Positions 26,079 to 33,661 of a stretch of 64,000 bases of DNA are shown piece after piece. The position numbers were made by a program, and so were the translations under genes. The DNA comes from Chitinophagaceae bacterium (lineage in GTDB: Bacteria > Bacteroidota > Bacteroidia > Chitinophagales > Chitinophagaceae). The first letter of the stretch is position 1; the number at the start of each line of letters is the position of its first letter. The notes under the pieces are model-generated. The model saw only the letters and a program-made list of their open reading frames with translations, did no database searches and was not told the DNA's origin. The DNA lies in NCBI GenBank assembly GCA_014879565.1, contig JACSRW010000030.1, forward strand, positions 1 to 64,000, written 5' to 3'.

Positions 26079-28508
26079 TTAATTTTTCTTCTTTTTCTTT
26101 TTCAGTCCAAAGAACTTACGCAGTTCCAGGCGGGCAAGTACCCGCTCGAGGAAATTATCCGGGGCAGATTCTTCCTCGTAATAACTGCCGTAACCGTAGC
26201 CATATCCATAACCATAACGACCGTACCCGTAATAGCCGTAACCGGGCTTAAGTTTAACATCGTTGATGATAATGGACACTTTGGGCAACTTGTTCTCCTT
26301 ATAAAACTCGTCAATAAGGGCAATTTGCTTTTTGAAGGTATGCGATTGCCGAACGAGGTAAAGGGTGCAGTCGGCATACTTACTGAGCGTCATGGCATCA
26401 CTGACCATCCCTACCGGTGCTGTGTCAATGATCACCACGTCAAAATTTTCTTTCAGCCAGTTGAACATTTCATCCAGCCGCGGGTCGAGCAGCATTTCAG
26501 CCGGATTTGGCGGTACGGGTCCGCAACCCAGCACAAAAAGGTTTTCGTGGCCGGGTACCGGTCTGATCACATCCGCCAGGTTCTGCACTTTACCCACCAT
26601 AAAATTGGTGATGCCCGGCCCTTTGGGTAAACCCAGACCGGAAAGCACTTTCGGTTTGCGGATATCAAACTCAAGTACAACAGTTTTCTTCCCGGCCAGC
26701 GCCAGCACGGCTCCCATATTCGTGGAAACATAGGATTTCCCTTCTCCGGAGAAGGAGGAAGTGGTGATAATCACCGCTTTTTCCTTTTTATGCAGCACAT
26801 ACTGCAGGTTGGAGCGGATGATCCGGAACTGTTCGGCCACCATACTGCGAGTGGTTTTGCTGACCACCAGGGTTTCGTCTGAATAAGAGTGGCCGATTTC
26901 TCCGAGAATGGGGGCCTCGGTGATTTTTTCAATATCGAAGCGGGTGGTGACTTTATCATTCAGCACTTCACCCAGGAAAATAAACAGGGAGGGTATCGCG
27001 ATACCCAGCAGGATCGCCAGGGCCTGGATGGAACGGCGGTTGGGTTTTACCGGGGTGGCGTTCGGGTAGGAACGGTCGATAATTTCAGAATTGGGAATGG
27101 TGGACACTTTGGAAATGGAGGTCTCTTCCTTTTTCTCCGTAAAAAGTTTAAACAATCCCTGGTAAGTTTCTACCTGCCGTTTGATTTCAGCCAGTTCTTT
27201 AATTTTCACCGGCATGGCCCGCAGTTGTTCTTCGCCGAGACTGCCCCTGCGCTTAACACTGCTGATAATATCTCCCGTGGCCGCACGGATATTTTTCAGG
27301 TTTTCGCGGAGAGAGAGACGCAGTTTTTCGATCTGACCATCCAGCTCCCGTACAGCCGGGTTGGCCGGGGGGATATTCCCGTCAACCAGTTGTTTTCTCT
27401 CCATCTGGGCCTTGTTATAGGCAGTGACCAGATCGTTGAGTGTGGGATCTTCCAGACCCATGGAAGAGGGCACCACCACTTTATTGAATTCGTTCTTTTT
27501 GTCAGAGAGGTATTCATCCAGTCCCTGTGCCACATTCAGTTTTACGGCTTCATCGTTCAGGGTTTTATCCGACTGGCTGATTATGTCAAAATAGTTGGAC
27601 GACTGGATTTCCGCGTCTATCAGATTATAACGGGTCTGGTAATCCAGGTACATCCTTTGTACGCTGTCGAGTTTGGAACCGATATCACTTAAGCGGCCGT
27701 CAATAAACACGAGGATCTGGTCGGAGGAAAGCACTTTTTGTTCCACGCTGTATGCGCTGTATTCTTCCATCAGTTTGTTGATGATATCAGCCCCCAGTTG
27801 AGGATTGGGGGTACGCATACTGATATTAAGGATCCCGGTACCGGGTGTTTTGGGGAATATCTGCAGGGCGGAAGCATAACCACCGGCGGCCTGTACAGCC
27901 GGCTGCCATACCACTTTATACTCAAAGCTGCCGGGAATATGCAGGTTTTTTTCGAGGGTGAAAATACCGTAAGGCAGGGTAAACTCCTGTCCGTAGCGGA
28001 TAGTGGCAGCCGATTCATCAATACGGAATGCGTTAGCCCCCGCGCTTTTCACTTTGAAGGAAAAGGCGATAGAAGAATCTTTTATCTGGCGGGCTTTAAC
28101 CAGGAAGGGACCCTGGTTGTACTTGTTAACTGTTTTTATTTTCCCGATCGCGTAGTAGCTGAACTGAAGATTAAGCCGGTTGACTACGCGTTGCATCAGT
28201 GGCCGGGATTTCAGGATTTCGATTTCACTCGCGATATTCTGTGCCCGGTTATTGCCGAAGAGTTCGTCAAACTTATCCCCTCCCCCGCGTCCGGCTGAAG
28301 GATCATTTTTAATGAGAAGCGAACCGGAGGCGCTGTAAACCGGTACCGTGTAGCGCAGGTATAAAAAAGCGCCGAGCAGGGCAATGGCCACACTGAGAAT
28401 AAATACAGGCAGGAAGCGGATGTACTTATAAAAAAGATCACGCAGACTCAGATTGGAGAGTTCGCTTTTATTGGGATTAAAGTGGGGATTGGGGGTATTG
28501 ACTTCCAT
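26079..28508 (-). CDS. wzc: Polysaccharide co-polymerase fused to BY-kinase (Wzc-like)
   Basis: The 809-residue protein has a cytoplasmic N-tail, a first membrane helix near residues 33-53 (FLPVFILSVAIALLGAFLYL), a Wzz-type periplasmic coiled-coil region, and a second helix near residue 510. The kinase follows with Walker A SSFSGEGKSYVSTNMG, Walker A' VVLEFDIRKPKV and Walker B VVIIDTAPVG. The C-tail has 11 Tyr in 22 residues (GYGYYGYGRYGYG and on), then a run of six Lys. Autophosphorylation of the Tyr cluster controls oligomerisation and chain length with Wza and Wzx/Wzy. It is co-transcribed with the export gene 31 bp upstream. Confidence 0.93.
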   Translation of the reverse strand: MEVNTPNPHFNPNKSELSNLSLRDLFYKYIRFLPVFILSVAIALLGAFLYLRYTVPVYSASGSLLIKNDPSAGRGGGDKFDELFGNNRAQNIASEIEILKSRPLMQRVVNRLNLQFSYYAIGKIKTVNKYNQGPFLVKARQIKDSSIAFSFKVKSAGANAFRIDESAATIRYGQEFTLPYGIFTLEKNLHIPGSFEYKVVWQPAVQAAGGYASALQIFPKTPGTGILNISMRTPNPQLGADIINKLMEEYSAYSVEQKVLSSDQILVFIDGRLSDIGSKLDSVQRMYLDYQTRYNLIDAEIQSSNYFDIISQSDKTLNDEAVKLNVAQGLDEYLSDKKNEFNKVVVPSSMGLEDPTLNDLVTAYNKAQMERKQLVDGNIPPANPAVRELDGQIEKLRLSLRENLKNIRAATGDIISSVKRRGSLGEEQLRAMPVKIKELAEIKRQVETYQGLFKLFTEKKEETSISKVSTIPNSEIIDRSYPNATPVKPNRRSIQALAILLGIAIPSLFIFLGEVLNDKVTTRFDIEKITEAPILGEIGHSYSDETLVVSKTTRSMVAEQFRIIRSNLQYVLHKKEKAVIITTSSFSGEGKSYVSTNMGAVLALAGKKTVVLEFDIRKPKVLSGLGLPKGPGITNFMVGKVQNLADVIRPVPGHENLFVLGCGPVPPNPAEMLLDPRLDEMFNWLKENFDVVIIDTAPVGMVSDAMTLSKYADCTLYLVRQSHTFKKQIALIDEFYKENKLPKVSIIINDVKLKPGYGYYGYGRYGYGYGYGYGSYYEEESAPDNFLERVLARLELRKFFGLKKKKKKN

Positions 28509-28539
28509 GTAGGATGATAAAAGGTTAAAGATTGAGCTG

Positions 28540-29310
28540 TCAGTTCCTGGAAAGGATATTTGCCAGGGTAGCTGTCACCGCAACCAGTGAAATACCAAAA
28601 GAAACTTTCTGGAAAGTGCGGGCCTGTTCGGCTTCCTTTTGTTTCCGGTTGGAGGATTCCACGATGATTACATCATTCTGCACCAGGTTATAAAAAGGTG
28701 AGTCAAAAATATCTTTGGATGTAAGATCCACCACGGCCATTTCGCGCTGTCCATTGGTTTCGCGCAATACTTTAATGGTGGTTTTTTTCCCGTATTCCGT
28801 AATACCGCCGGCGAGACCTACGGCTTCCAGGATGGTGAGTTTTTCCCCGGGTACATTGACCGGCCCCTGTTGCTCCACTTCACCGAGTACGGTCACTTTC
28901 ATATTCATAAAGCGGATGATCACAGAAGGATCTTTCATAAGTTCGGCCGGTTCAGTCAGGCGCTTTTTGATTTCCGCAGCCAGCTGCTCCTTGGTCAGTC
29001 CGGCAGCGGGTATGATCCCCAGCCGGTGATGTTCGATATTTCCGTTTCCGTCCACCAGATAACCCGGTACGGTCCCGCCCGACACCTGCTGGTTAAAAAT
29101 TGCATCTGAAACCTCCGGTTTGGTGCTCAAACTCGCAATCTGGATAGACAGCAGATCATTTTTCTGAATGAGCAGTGCGGTCTGTTTTACGGTTCCCCGG
29201 CCGGTGGAATCATTTACCTGCTCCAGGTAAGTGGGAATTTTTTCCAGCGGTTTGCAGGAAACAAAATAGAGGGAAAAGGCCAGCAGCAAAAAAAACGGGA
29301 ATCGTTTCAT
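28540..29310 (-). CDS. wza: Polysaccharide export lipoprotein (Wza-like)
   Basis: The 256-residue protein has a lipoprotein signal ending LYFVSCKPLEK, with Cys at about residue 19. The polysaccharide export (Poly_export) domain follows with YLVDGNGNIEHHRLGIIPAA, then a SLBB domain with VTVLGEVEQQGPVNVPGEK and ILEAVGLAGGITEYGKKTTI. A hydrophobic C-terminal segment (SFGISLVAVTATLANILSR) resembles the outer-membrane helix of Wza. It would form the export channel that pairs with the BY-kinase gene downstream. Confidence 0.9.
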   Translation of the reverse strand: MKRFPFFLLLAFSLYFVSCKPLEKIPTYLEQVNDSTGRGTVKQTALLIQKNDLLSIQIASLSTKPEVSDAIFNQQVSGGTVPGYLVDGNGNIEHHRLGIIPAAGLTKEQLAAEIKKRLTEPAELMKDPSVIIRFMNMKVTVLGEVEQQGPVNVPGEKLTILEAVGLAGGITEYGKKTTIKVLRETNGQREMAVVDLTSKDIFDSPFYNLVQNDVIIVESSNRKQKEAEQARTFQKVSFGISLVAVTATLANILSRN

Positions 29311-29326
29311 TCAATTTTTATTTAAC

Positions 29327-29338
29327 GCCGGAAACGGC
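29327..29338. promoter_or_regulatory. Small GCCG-GAAA-CGGC hairpin between upxY and wza
   Basis: A perfect 4-bp stem with a four-base loop lies between the antiterminator and the export gene. It could act as a weak pause or attenuation site for the antiterminator. It has no clear U tract on the minus strand, so the call is weak. Confidence 0.2.
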
Positions 29339-29360
29339 TTTATGTATAAGGTTTGCAGGC

Positions 29361-29882
29361 TTATTTCGGGAGCGCCGAAGTTAATTTAGTTCTGTCAATA
29401 TGCGCGACTAAAATATAGCCCAGGCTGTCAATGGCCACTTTGGCGATTTTGGAACGCAGTTCAAGGATTTTTCCTTCCTGGTCCATCAGCAATCCCTGTG
29501 ATATACGGACCCGCTGATTGACCTTCATATCCACTGGCCTGGCTTCCACATTTTCGTGTTCATTCAGAAAGCGTTTGATGGCATTGATTTCTTTTTCCCT
29601 GATCACGGCCGGTTTACCATTCCAGTAAACAAAATTCACGGCTCCGGAGGTGAGGCGTACTTCCGCTCTTTCCCCTTCGGTAACCTTGACAAAAACATAG
29701 GATTTGAACAGGGGCTCTTCCACCAGTTTGATCCGGTCGCTCCATTTGCGCCGTACTTTATTCAGGGGGCAATAACTTTCAAACCCCTTCTCTGCCAGAA
29801 GCCGGTTCACTTTTTTTTCCCAACGCGGCCGGGTATAAACAGCCAGCCATTTTCGGGTAGTATTTGCGGATATTTTGTTCAT
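29361..29882 (-). CDS. upxY: UpxY-type transcription antiterminator (NusG/RfaH paralogue)
   Basis: The 173-residue protein has an NGN domain starting at KWLAVYTRPRWEKKVNRLLA, with FESYCPLNKVRRKWSDR and LFKSYVFVKVTEGER. A KOW domain follows at NQRVRISQGLLMDQEGKILE. This is the specialised NusG of Bacteroidota polysaccharide loci, which rides on RNA polymerase to stop premature termination in its own long operon. It is the first gene of the run down to position 1. It explains how nearly 30 kb could be read from the promoter at 29,986. Confidence 0.92.
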   Translation of the reverse strand: MNKISANTTRKWLAVYTRPRWEKKVNRLLAEKGFESYCPLNKVRRKWSDRIKLVEEPLFKSYVFVKVTEGERAEVRLTSGAVNFVYWNGKPAVIREKEINAIKRFLNEHENVEARPVDMKVNQRVRISQGLLMDQEGKILELRSKIAKVAIDSLGYILVAHIDRTKLTSALPK

Positions 29883-29920
29883 GGCTTCGCCACTTCAATC
29901 ACATATTTTTATTATATATG

Positions 29921-29933
29921 ACTGATTATCAGT
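29921..29933. promoter_or_regulatory. Palindrome ACTGATTATCAGT in the upxY leader
   Basis: ACTGAT and ATCAGT are perfect inverted 6-mers about one central base, 39-51 bases upstream of the upxY ATG. They lie within the predicted 5' leader. It could be an operator or a recruitment element for the antiterminator. Confidence 0.35.
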
Positions 29934-29985
29934 GTTTTCTATTAGAATTGAGTAAAGTCTTACCAAGACCTCCCCAATTTGAGGG

Positions 29986-29993
29986 CAAATATA
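29986..29993 (-). promoter_or_regulatory. -7 element TATATTTG of the polysaccharide operon promoter
   Basis: Minus-strand TATATTTG fits TAnnTTTG exactly. A TTTC, one base off TTTG, stands 18 bases further upstream. The predicted leader before upxY is about 95 bases long. The position between divergent genes and ahead of the antiterminator makes this the likely main promoter of the locus. Confidence 0.55.
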
Positions 29994-30081
29994 GGCGAAG
30001 ATGTGAGTGGGGAAAGAATAAAATGAACGGATTTTGAGGGATTTACCCCCATAAGTTGATAACTAATCGTAGTTCTACGTA

Positions 30082-31416
30082 ATGCCATTCCGTATATTGA
30101 TAAAAGGGCTGCTGATAAACGGGATAAGGGGGAAAAGGCCGGTTCCCGGAAGTTTAACCTACCTTTCCATACCAAAACTCACGGTTGTGAATCAGCGATT
30201 TTATTCTTTGGATGTATTCAGGGGGGCCACGGTCTGCCTGATGATACTGGTCAATAACCCCGGCTCCTGGGGTCATATTTATGCCCCGCTTGAACATGCG
30301 CCCTGGCATGGACTGACCCCTACCGACCTGGTCTTTCCGTTTTTTCTTTTTGCGGTGGGCAATGCCCTTTCTTTTGTGATGCCGCGGCTGGAAGCAGGTG
30401 GTGACCGGGTATTCTGGCGGAAAGTGCTGAAGCGGACCGCCCTGATTTTTCTCATTGGGCTGTTTCTCAACTGGTGGCCCTTTGTCACCGAGGTCAACCG
30501 CCTGGTGGAAGGCAGCGATGAACTGCGCCGGGTAACCATCTTCAAGGGATTTACCTGGATTGATTTTGTCAAAGACAAATCCGGCAACATAACGGAAACC
30601 CTGCGGGGCGTAAGGATTATGGGGGTGCTGCAACGGATCGCCCTGGCCTATTTCTTTGCCTCCGTGCTGGTGTATTATCTGAAAGCCCGGAAAGTATTTG
30701 TGGCGGGTATGATATTTCTGCTCCTGTACTGGATGCTTTGTGTAATTGGTAACCCGGCCGATCCCTACAGCCTGAAAGGCTGGTTTGGAACAGATATTGA
30801 CAAACTCCTGCTCGGAGAAGTTCATCTCTACAAGGGTGAAGGCATACCCTTTGATCCGGAAGGCCTGATGAGCACCCTGCCCGCTGTAGTTCAGGTGATA
30901 TTCGGATACCTGGTGGGTGATTATATCCAGAAAAAAAGCCGGGTGCAGGAAGGACAGGCAGGCGGCGGTATGTATGAGATGCTGACGGGTCTGTTTGTCA
31001 TCGGCGTAGCCCTGATCGTCACCGGTTTTGTCTGGGATATGGTCTTCCCGATCAACAAAAAAATCTGGACCAGCTCCTATGTGGTGTATACCACCGGTCT
31101 TGCGATCCTGACCATTGCCACAATGATCTATATGATCGAGATAAAAGGTATCCGGGGTGGTCTGGCCCGGTTCTTTGATGTATTCGGTAAGAATGCCCTG
31201 TTTGTGTTTGCCCTGAGTGCTTTTTTGCCCAAAGGACTGGCACTGATAAAAATGGGCGATGGGGTGAATCCCTGGAACTGGCTGTATAAAAAAGTGCTGA
31301 TCCATACGCCGGGAGCGAAGGAAAACGGTTCCCTGTTATATGCCATCGCCGTGATCACCTTTATGTGGGCGATTTGTTACTGGATGGATAAGAAGAAAAT
31401 TTATGTTAAAGTGTGA
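30082..31416 (+). CDS. NagX-like membrane acyltransferase (DUF5009/HGSNAT family)
   Basis: The 444-residue protein has about ten to twelve membrane helices. The family opening RFYSLDVFRGATVCLMILVN and the conserved LTPTDLVFPFFLFAVGNALS contain the Asp and Pro-Phe residues of the heparan-alpha-glucosaminide N-acetyltransferase family. FFDVFGKNALFVFALS is in the C-terminal part. Members use cytoplasmic acetyl-CoA to acylate sugars across the membrane, and NagX relatives work in chitin or murein sugar use. Family members normally begin close to the RFYSLDVFRG motif, so the true start may be the GTG at 30,187 instead of this ATG. Confidence 0.8.
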   Translation: MPFRILIKGLLINGIRGKRPVPGSLTYLSIPKLTVVNQRFYSLDVFRGATVCLMILVNNPGSWGHIYAPLEHAPWHGLTPTDLVFPFFLFAVGNALSFVMPRLEAGGDRVFWRKVLKRTALIFLIGLFLNWWPFVTEVNRLVEGSDELRRVTIFKGFTWIDFVKDKSGNITETLRGVRIMGVLQRIALAYFFASVLVYYLKARKVFVAGMIFLLLYWMLCVIGNPADPYSLKGWFGTDIDKLLLGEVHLYKGEGIPFDPEGLMSTLPAVVQVIFGYLVGDYIQKKSRVQEGQAGGGMYEMLTGLFVIGVALIVTGFVWDMVFPINKKIWTSSYVVYTTGLAILTIATMIYMIEIKGIRGGLARFFDVFGKNALFVFALSAFLPKGLALIKMGDGVNPWNWLYKKVLIHTPGAKENGSLLYAIAVITFMWAICYWMDKKKIYVKV

Positions 31417-31417
31417 G

Positions 31418-31457
31418 GAGAGTGGAAAGTGGGGAGTGGAGAATGGAGAGTGGGGCC
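31418..31457. repeat. AGTGGAA-type words
   Basis: GAGAGTGGAAAGTGG, GGAGTGG and GGAGAGTGG variants follow the acyltransferase stop. They match the word family at 655-727 and precede the CTCAACCC array by 30 bases. Confidence 0.55.
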
Positions 31458-31487
31458 TCCTAAGAATAAGTATGAATGATCAAACCT

Positions 31488-31543
31488 CTCAACCCCTCAA
31501 CCCCTCAACCTCTCAACCTCTCAACTTCTCAACCCCTCAACCC
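31488..31543. repeat. Seven tandem 8-bp CTCAACCC words
   Basis: Units CTCAACCC, CTCAACCC, CTCAACCT, CTCAACCT, CTCAACTT, CTCAACCC and CTCAACCC follow with an exact 8-bp period. This is the complement of the GTTGAGGG family and the longest array in the window. Confidence 0.8.
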
Positions 31544-31593
31544 TTTGTGTAATTAAGCTATTCAGGGCATCTTCTTCCTATAACCATGTAATT

Positions 31594-32013
31594 ATGAAGA
31601 AGTATTTAAGCATTTCCGCCCTGTTTGTGCTCCTGAGTTCCTTTATAGCTGTACCGGCAACAGACCCGGCTGATTCAGTATCGCTGTTTCAGACCCGCTG
31701 GGTATTGCGCAGTATACACGAAAAAGATAAAGTGGATTTTATCTATACCTATGCCTGGCTGGAACTGGATGAGGCCGGGAAAAAAATTTCGGGGAACGGG
31801 AGTTGTAACCGGTTTGGCGGACAGTACCAGTCAGACGGGCAATCGCTTCAATTCGGGGCCTTATTCTCCACCAAAATGTTTTGCCAGGAAATGCAGGAAA
31901 TTGAATCAGCATTCCTGCGCAATCTTTCCCGGGTCAACCGGTATGTAATCAGCGGTCTGAAGCTGCGTTTGTATAAGGATGAGCAGTTGTTGCTGGAGTT
32001 CCGGGCCGTTTAG
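31594..32013 (+). CDS. Secreted META/HslJ-domain protein
   Basis: The 139-residue protein has a signal peptide (MKKYLSISALFVLLSSFIAV). One META/HslJ domain follows, with TRWVLRSIHE, ISGNGSCNRFGGQYQSDGQS, FGALFSTKMFCQEMQEIE and LKLRLYKDEQLLLEF. HslJ-like proteins occur in the envelope and are linked to stress or antibiotic tolerance in enterobacteria, but no biochemical activity is established. It is a single gene with word-repeat elements on both sides (31,418-31,543 and 32,028-32,101). Confidence 0.85.
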   Translation: MKKYLSISALFVLLSSFIAVPATDPADSVSLFQTRWVLRSIHEKDKVDFIYTYAWLELDEAGKKISGNGSCNRFGGQYQSDGQSLQFGALFSTKMFCQEMQEIESAFLRNLSRVNRYVISGLKLRLYKDEQLLLEFRAV

Positions 32014-32027
32014 TAGTCGGCAGATTG

Positions 32028-32101
32028 CAGTTAGAAGTTAGTAGTCATGGGCCGTTCAGGGTCCGGAATCTGAAGGAACCACCGCTACTGACTTCAACCT
32101 G
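32028..32101. repeat. Imperfect inverted word repeat
   Basis: CAGTTAGAAGTTAGTAG (32,028-32,044) and CTACTGACTTCAACCTG (32,085-32,101) are inverted copies with 13 of 17 matches. Forty bases separate them. The design repeats that of the other spacers although the word is different. Confidence 0.5.
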
Positions 32102-32158
32102 GCAACTATTCTCTATTTTACTACCCGTTGTGCATCTTCAACATCCCCGGCTGAAAGA

Positions 32159-32608
32159 TCAGAATAGAAATTTTTCATTGAACTGAATATTGTGCTCAAA
32201 AAGCAATCGCCTGTATTCCGCCTCATAACTCTCTTTATGATGATGGGATTTCTGATTTACTATATAACATCTTACTATCTCCTTCGCCCTTTCAGATACG
32301 GTAAAGGCGGCATACCCATCCTGCCAGCCGGAAAATAACGGGAAAAGGCCCGAACGCTTCATCCACAAACTGCTGGACACTTTTATCTCCTTCACCAGGT
32401 GGCTCAGCGATACCGACGGATGCAGGTCGGTTAAAATATGCAGGTGGTCTGTCATGCCGTTGATGGCATATAACACACCCTTTTGGTTGATGATCACCCG
32501 GCCTATGTAGTTGAATAATTCATGTTCGGCGCGGGGGTTAATGACCGGTGAACGGTGTTTGGGACAAAACACCAGGTGATAACAGATCTGGCGATAGGTG
32601 CTGCTCAT
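32159..32608 (-). CDS. tnpA: IS200-like/REP-associated Y1 transposase
   Basis: The 149-residue protein starts MSSTYRQICYHLVFCPKHRS. It has the HUH motif GMTDHLHILTDLHP and the helix VRCYIVNQKSHHHKESY with the catalytic Tyr, so all active-site residues are intact. Y1 transposases cut and join single-stranded DNA at hairpins, and RAYT members act on REP palindromes. The start chosen is the ATG at 32,608, because codons upstream read through low-complexity DNA. Just upstream lies an array of hairpins (32,717-33,085), which suggests a RAYT role. Confidence 0.85.
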   Translation of the reverse strand: MSSTYRQICYHLVFCPKHRSPVINPRAEHELFNYIGRVIINQKGVLYAINGMTDHLHILTDLHPSVSLSHLVKEIKVSSSLWMKRSGLFPLFSGWQDGYAAFTVSERAKEIVRCYIVNQKSHHHKESYEAEYRRLLFEHNIQFNEKFLF

Positions 32609-32716
32609 AGCATTAGGTTTAAGGGTATGAAGAACAGACCTGGTGTTCGGAAAGCAAGGGGATTTTGCACCGGTTCGGGATGTTTTTTTCCCGTATTCCG
32701 GCGGGAGGGGAACTCC

Positions 32717-32831
32717 GGGCTTCGCCCTGCGTTGACCGGAAGTCAACCCCTCCGGGGTTGTGCGCGGGACGCGGACAGCCGCTAACCCCGGGTTCCACCC
32801 GGGGTTAGCGGAGTGAACCCCTCCGGGGTTC
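32717..32831. repeat. Cluster of REP-like hairpins with TCC/TTC loops
   Basis: Perfect stems are GGGC-TTC-GCCC (32,717-32,727), GTTGAC-CGGAA-GTCAAC (32,731-32,747) and CAACCCC-TCC-GGGGTTG (32,744-32,760). A 15-bp stem starting CCGCTAACCCCGGGT with loop TCC covers 32,779-32,811. GAACCCC-TCC-GGGGTTC covers 32,815-32,831. Three share the core AACCCC/GGGGTT. The second and third overlap and are mutually exclusive folds. Confidence 0.75.
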
Positions 32832-32864
32832 TGCAGCCGCCTACAGACCCGAAAAGCCTCCGGC

Positions 32865-33085
32865 CTTCAGACTGCCCCGACAAGCCGAAGGGCCTGACTT
32901 CTCCTTCCTCCCGGGCACAGTCCGGAGTCTCTTCCCACCTCAGACTGCCGCCAACAAGCCCGGCAGGGCCTGACTTCTCATTCCTCCGGGCAAAGCCCGG
33001 AGAATCTCCCCCCTCAGACTGCCGCCAACAAGCCCGGCAGGGCCTGACTTCTCATCTCCCTGGGCGAAGCCCGGGAATCCCCCCG
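32865..33085. repeat. Three tandem ~73-bp repeats with internal hairpins
   Basis: Units beginning TCAGACTGCC at about 32,865, 32,938 and 33,012 repeat with a 73-74 bp period, and a truncated fourth begins near 33,085. Each contains GGGCCTGACTTCTC and a stem such as CTCCGGGC-AAA-GCCCGGAG (32,984-33,002). The first unit has diverged most. The array lies upstream of the Y1 transposase gene. Confidence 0.75.
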
Positions 33086-33135
33086 CAGACTGCCCGACAT
33101 CAAAATATTTTCCTTAACTTTTTAGCATTTTTATA

Positions 33136-33153
33136 CTAAATAATTTAGCTTTA
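33136..33153 (+). promoter_or_regulatory. Candidate umuD promoter overlapped by a palindromic operator
   Basis: CTAAAT-A-ATTTAG (33,136-33,148) is a perfect palindrome about one base. TAGCTTTA (33,146-33,153), one base off the TAnnTTTG -7 element, overlaps its right end. The umuD ATG is 71 bases further on. A repressor bound here would block transcription, so this is the best candidate for the damage-response operator of the operon. Confidence 0.4.
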
Positions 33154-33223
33154 CGGAACAAACCCCATTAAATGCTGAAATAAATTTTTCACCGTCCCCT
33201 ACGGGGACATAAACAGACGATGT

Positions 33224-33661
33224 ATGCAGGAAGAGGAATTATTTTTTGGGGCGGCCTACAGGGGCTCTAAACAATTCACCCAGCAGCAGGTACGCACGGC
33301 AAATGCCACCGGTTTCGGAGCGGCAGCGGATGATTATGCCGAAAAAGGCATTGATCTGAACGAGCAACTGATCCGGAACAAACCCGCCACCTTTTTTTTC
33401 CGGATGAAGGGAGATGCCATGAAGGAGGCCGGCATTTTTGACGGAGATATCCTGATTGTGGACCGTTCGCTGAAGCTGGCCAGCGGCAAAGTGATCGTAG
33501 CCATCCTGAACGGCGAGCTGCTCGTACGGCGTTTTCATAAGAATTTCACCTCGGCTTTTCTGATACCGGAGAATAACCGTTATAAAAATATTAACCTGGC
33601 AGAGTTCAGTGATTTTATGGTATGGGGTGTGGTGACGTATGTGATTCACCCTTTGGGATGA
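33224..33661 (+). CDS. umuD: UmuD homologue lacking the catalytic Ser-Lys dyad
   Basis: The 145-residue protein aligns along its length with UmuD (ADDYAEKGIDLNEQLIRN, GIFDGDILIVDRSLKLASG, FMVWGVVTYVIHP). The catalytic Ser of GDSM is Ala65 (MKGDAMKEAG), encoded by GCC at 33,416. The Lys position reads Arg102-Arg103 (LLVRRFHK). The Cys-Gly cleavage site is Thr29-Gly30. It should therefore be unable to self-cleave in the LexA/UmuD manner. It still heads a umuC operon, so it may act uncleaved as a polymerase V accessory subunit or have another processing route. Confidence 0.88.
   Translation: MQEEELFFGAAYRGSKQFTQQQVRTANATGFGAAADDYAEKGIDLNEQLIRNKPATFFFRMKGDAMKEAGIFDGDILIVDRSLKLASGKVIVAILNGELLVRRFHKNFTSAFLIPENNRYKNINLAEFSDFMVWGVVTYVIHPLG

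Larger units (their letters stand above)
32609..33223. other. Gene-free stretch holding REP-like hairpins and the umuD promoter region
   Basis: No gene is visible here. From left to right it contains the transposase leader, a hairpin cluster with three-base loops (32,717-32,831), three tandem units of about 73 bp (32,865-33,085), and the AT-rich upstream region of umuD with a palindrome (33,136-33,148). A hairpin GTCCCC-TAC-GGGGAC (33,194-33,208) stands just before the umuD start. Confidence 0.7.

Noticed and set aside
30082-30186. 35-residue N-terminal extension of the NagX-like acyltransferase as a real targeting sequence
   Set aside because: It is basic and not a convincing signal, and family members start near RFYSLDVFRG. 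The first ATG is kept in the coordinates only because the alternative GTG lacks support.
32865-33085. Regular 73-bp repeats resembling a CRISPR array
   Set aside because: The units are contiguous and diverge along their whole length. There are no identical short repeats with unique spacers and no cas genes, so they fit REP-like tandem repeats.
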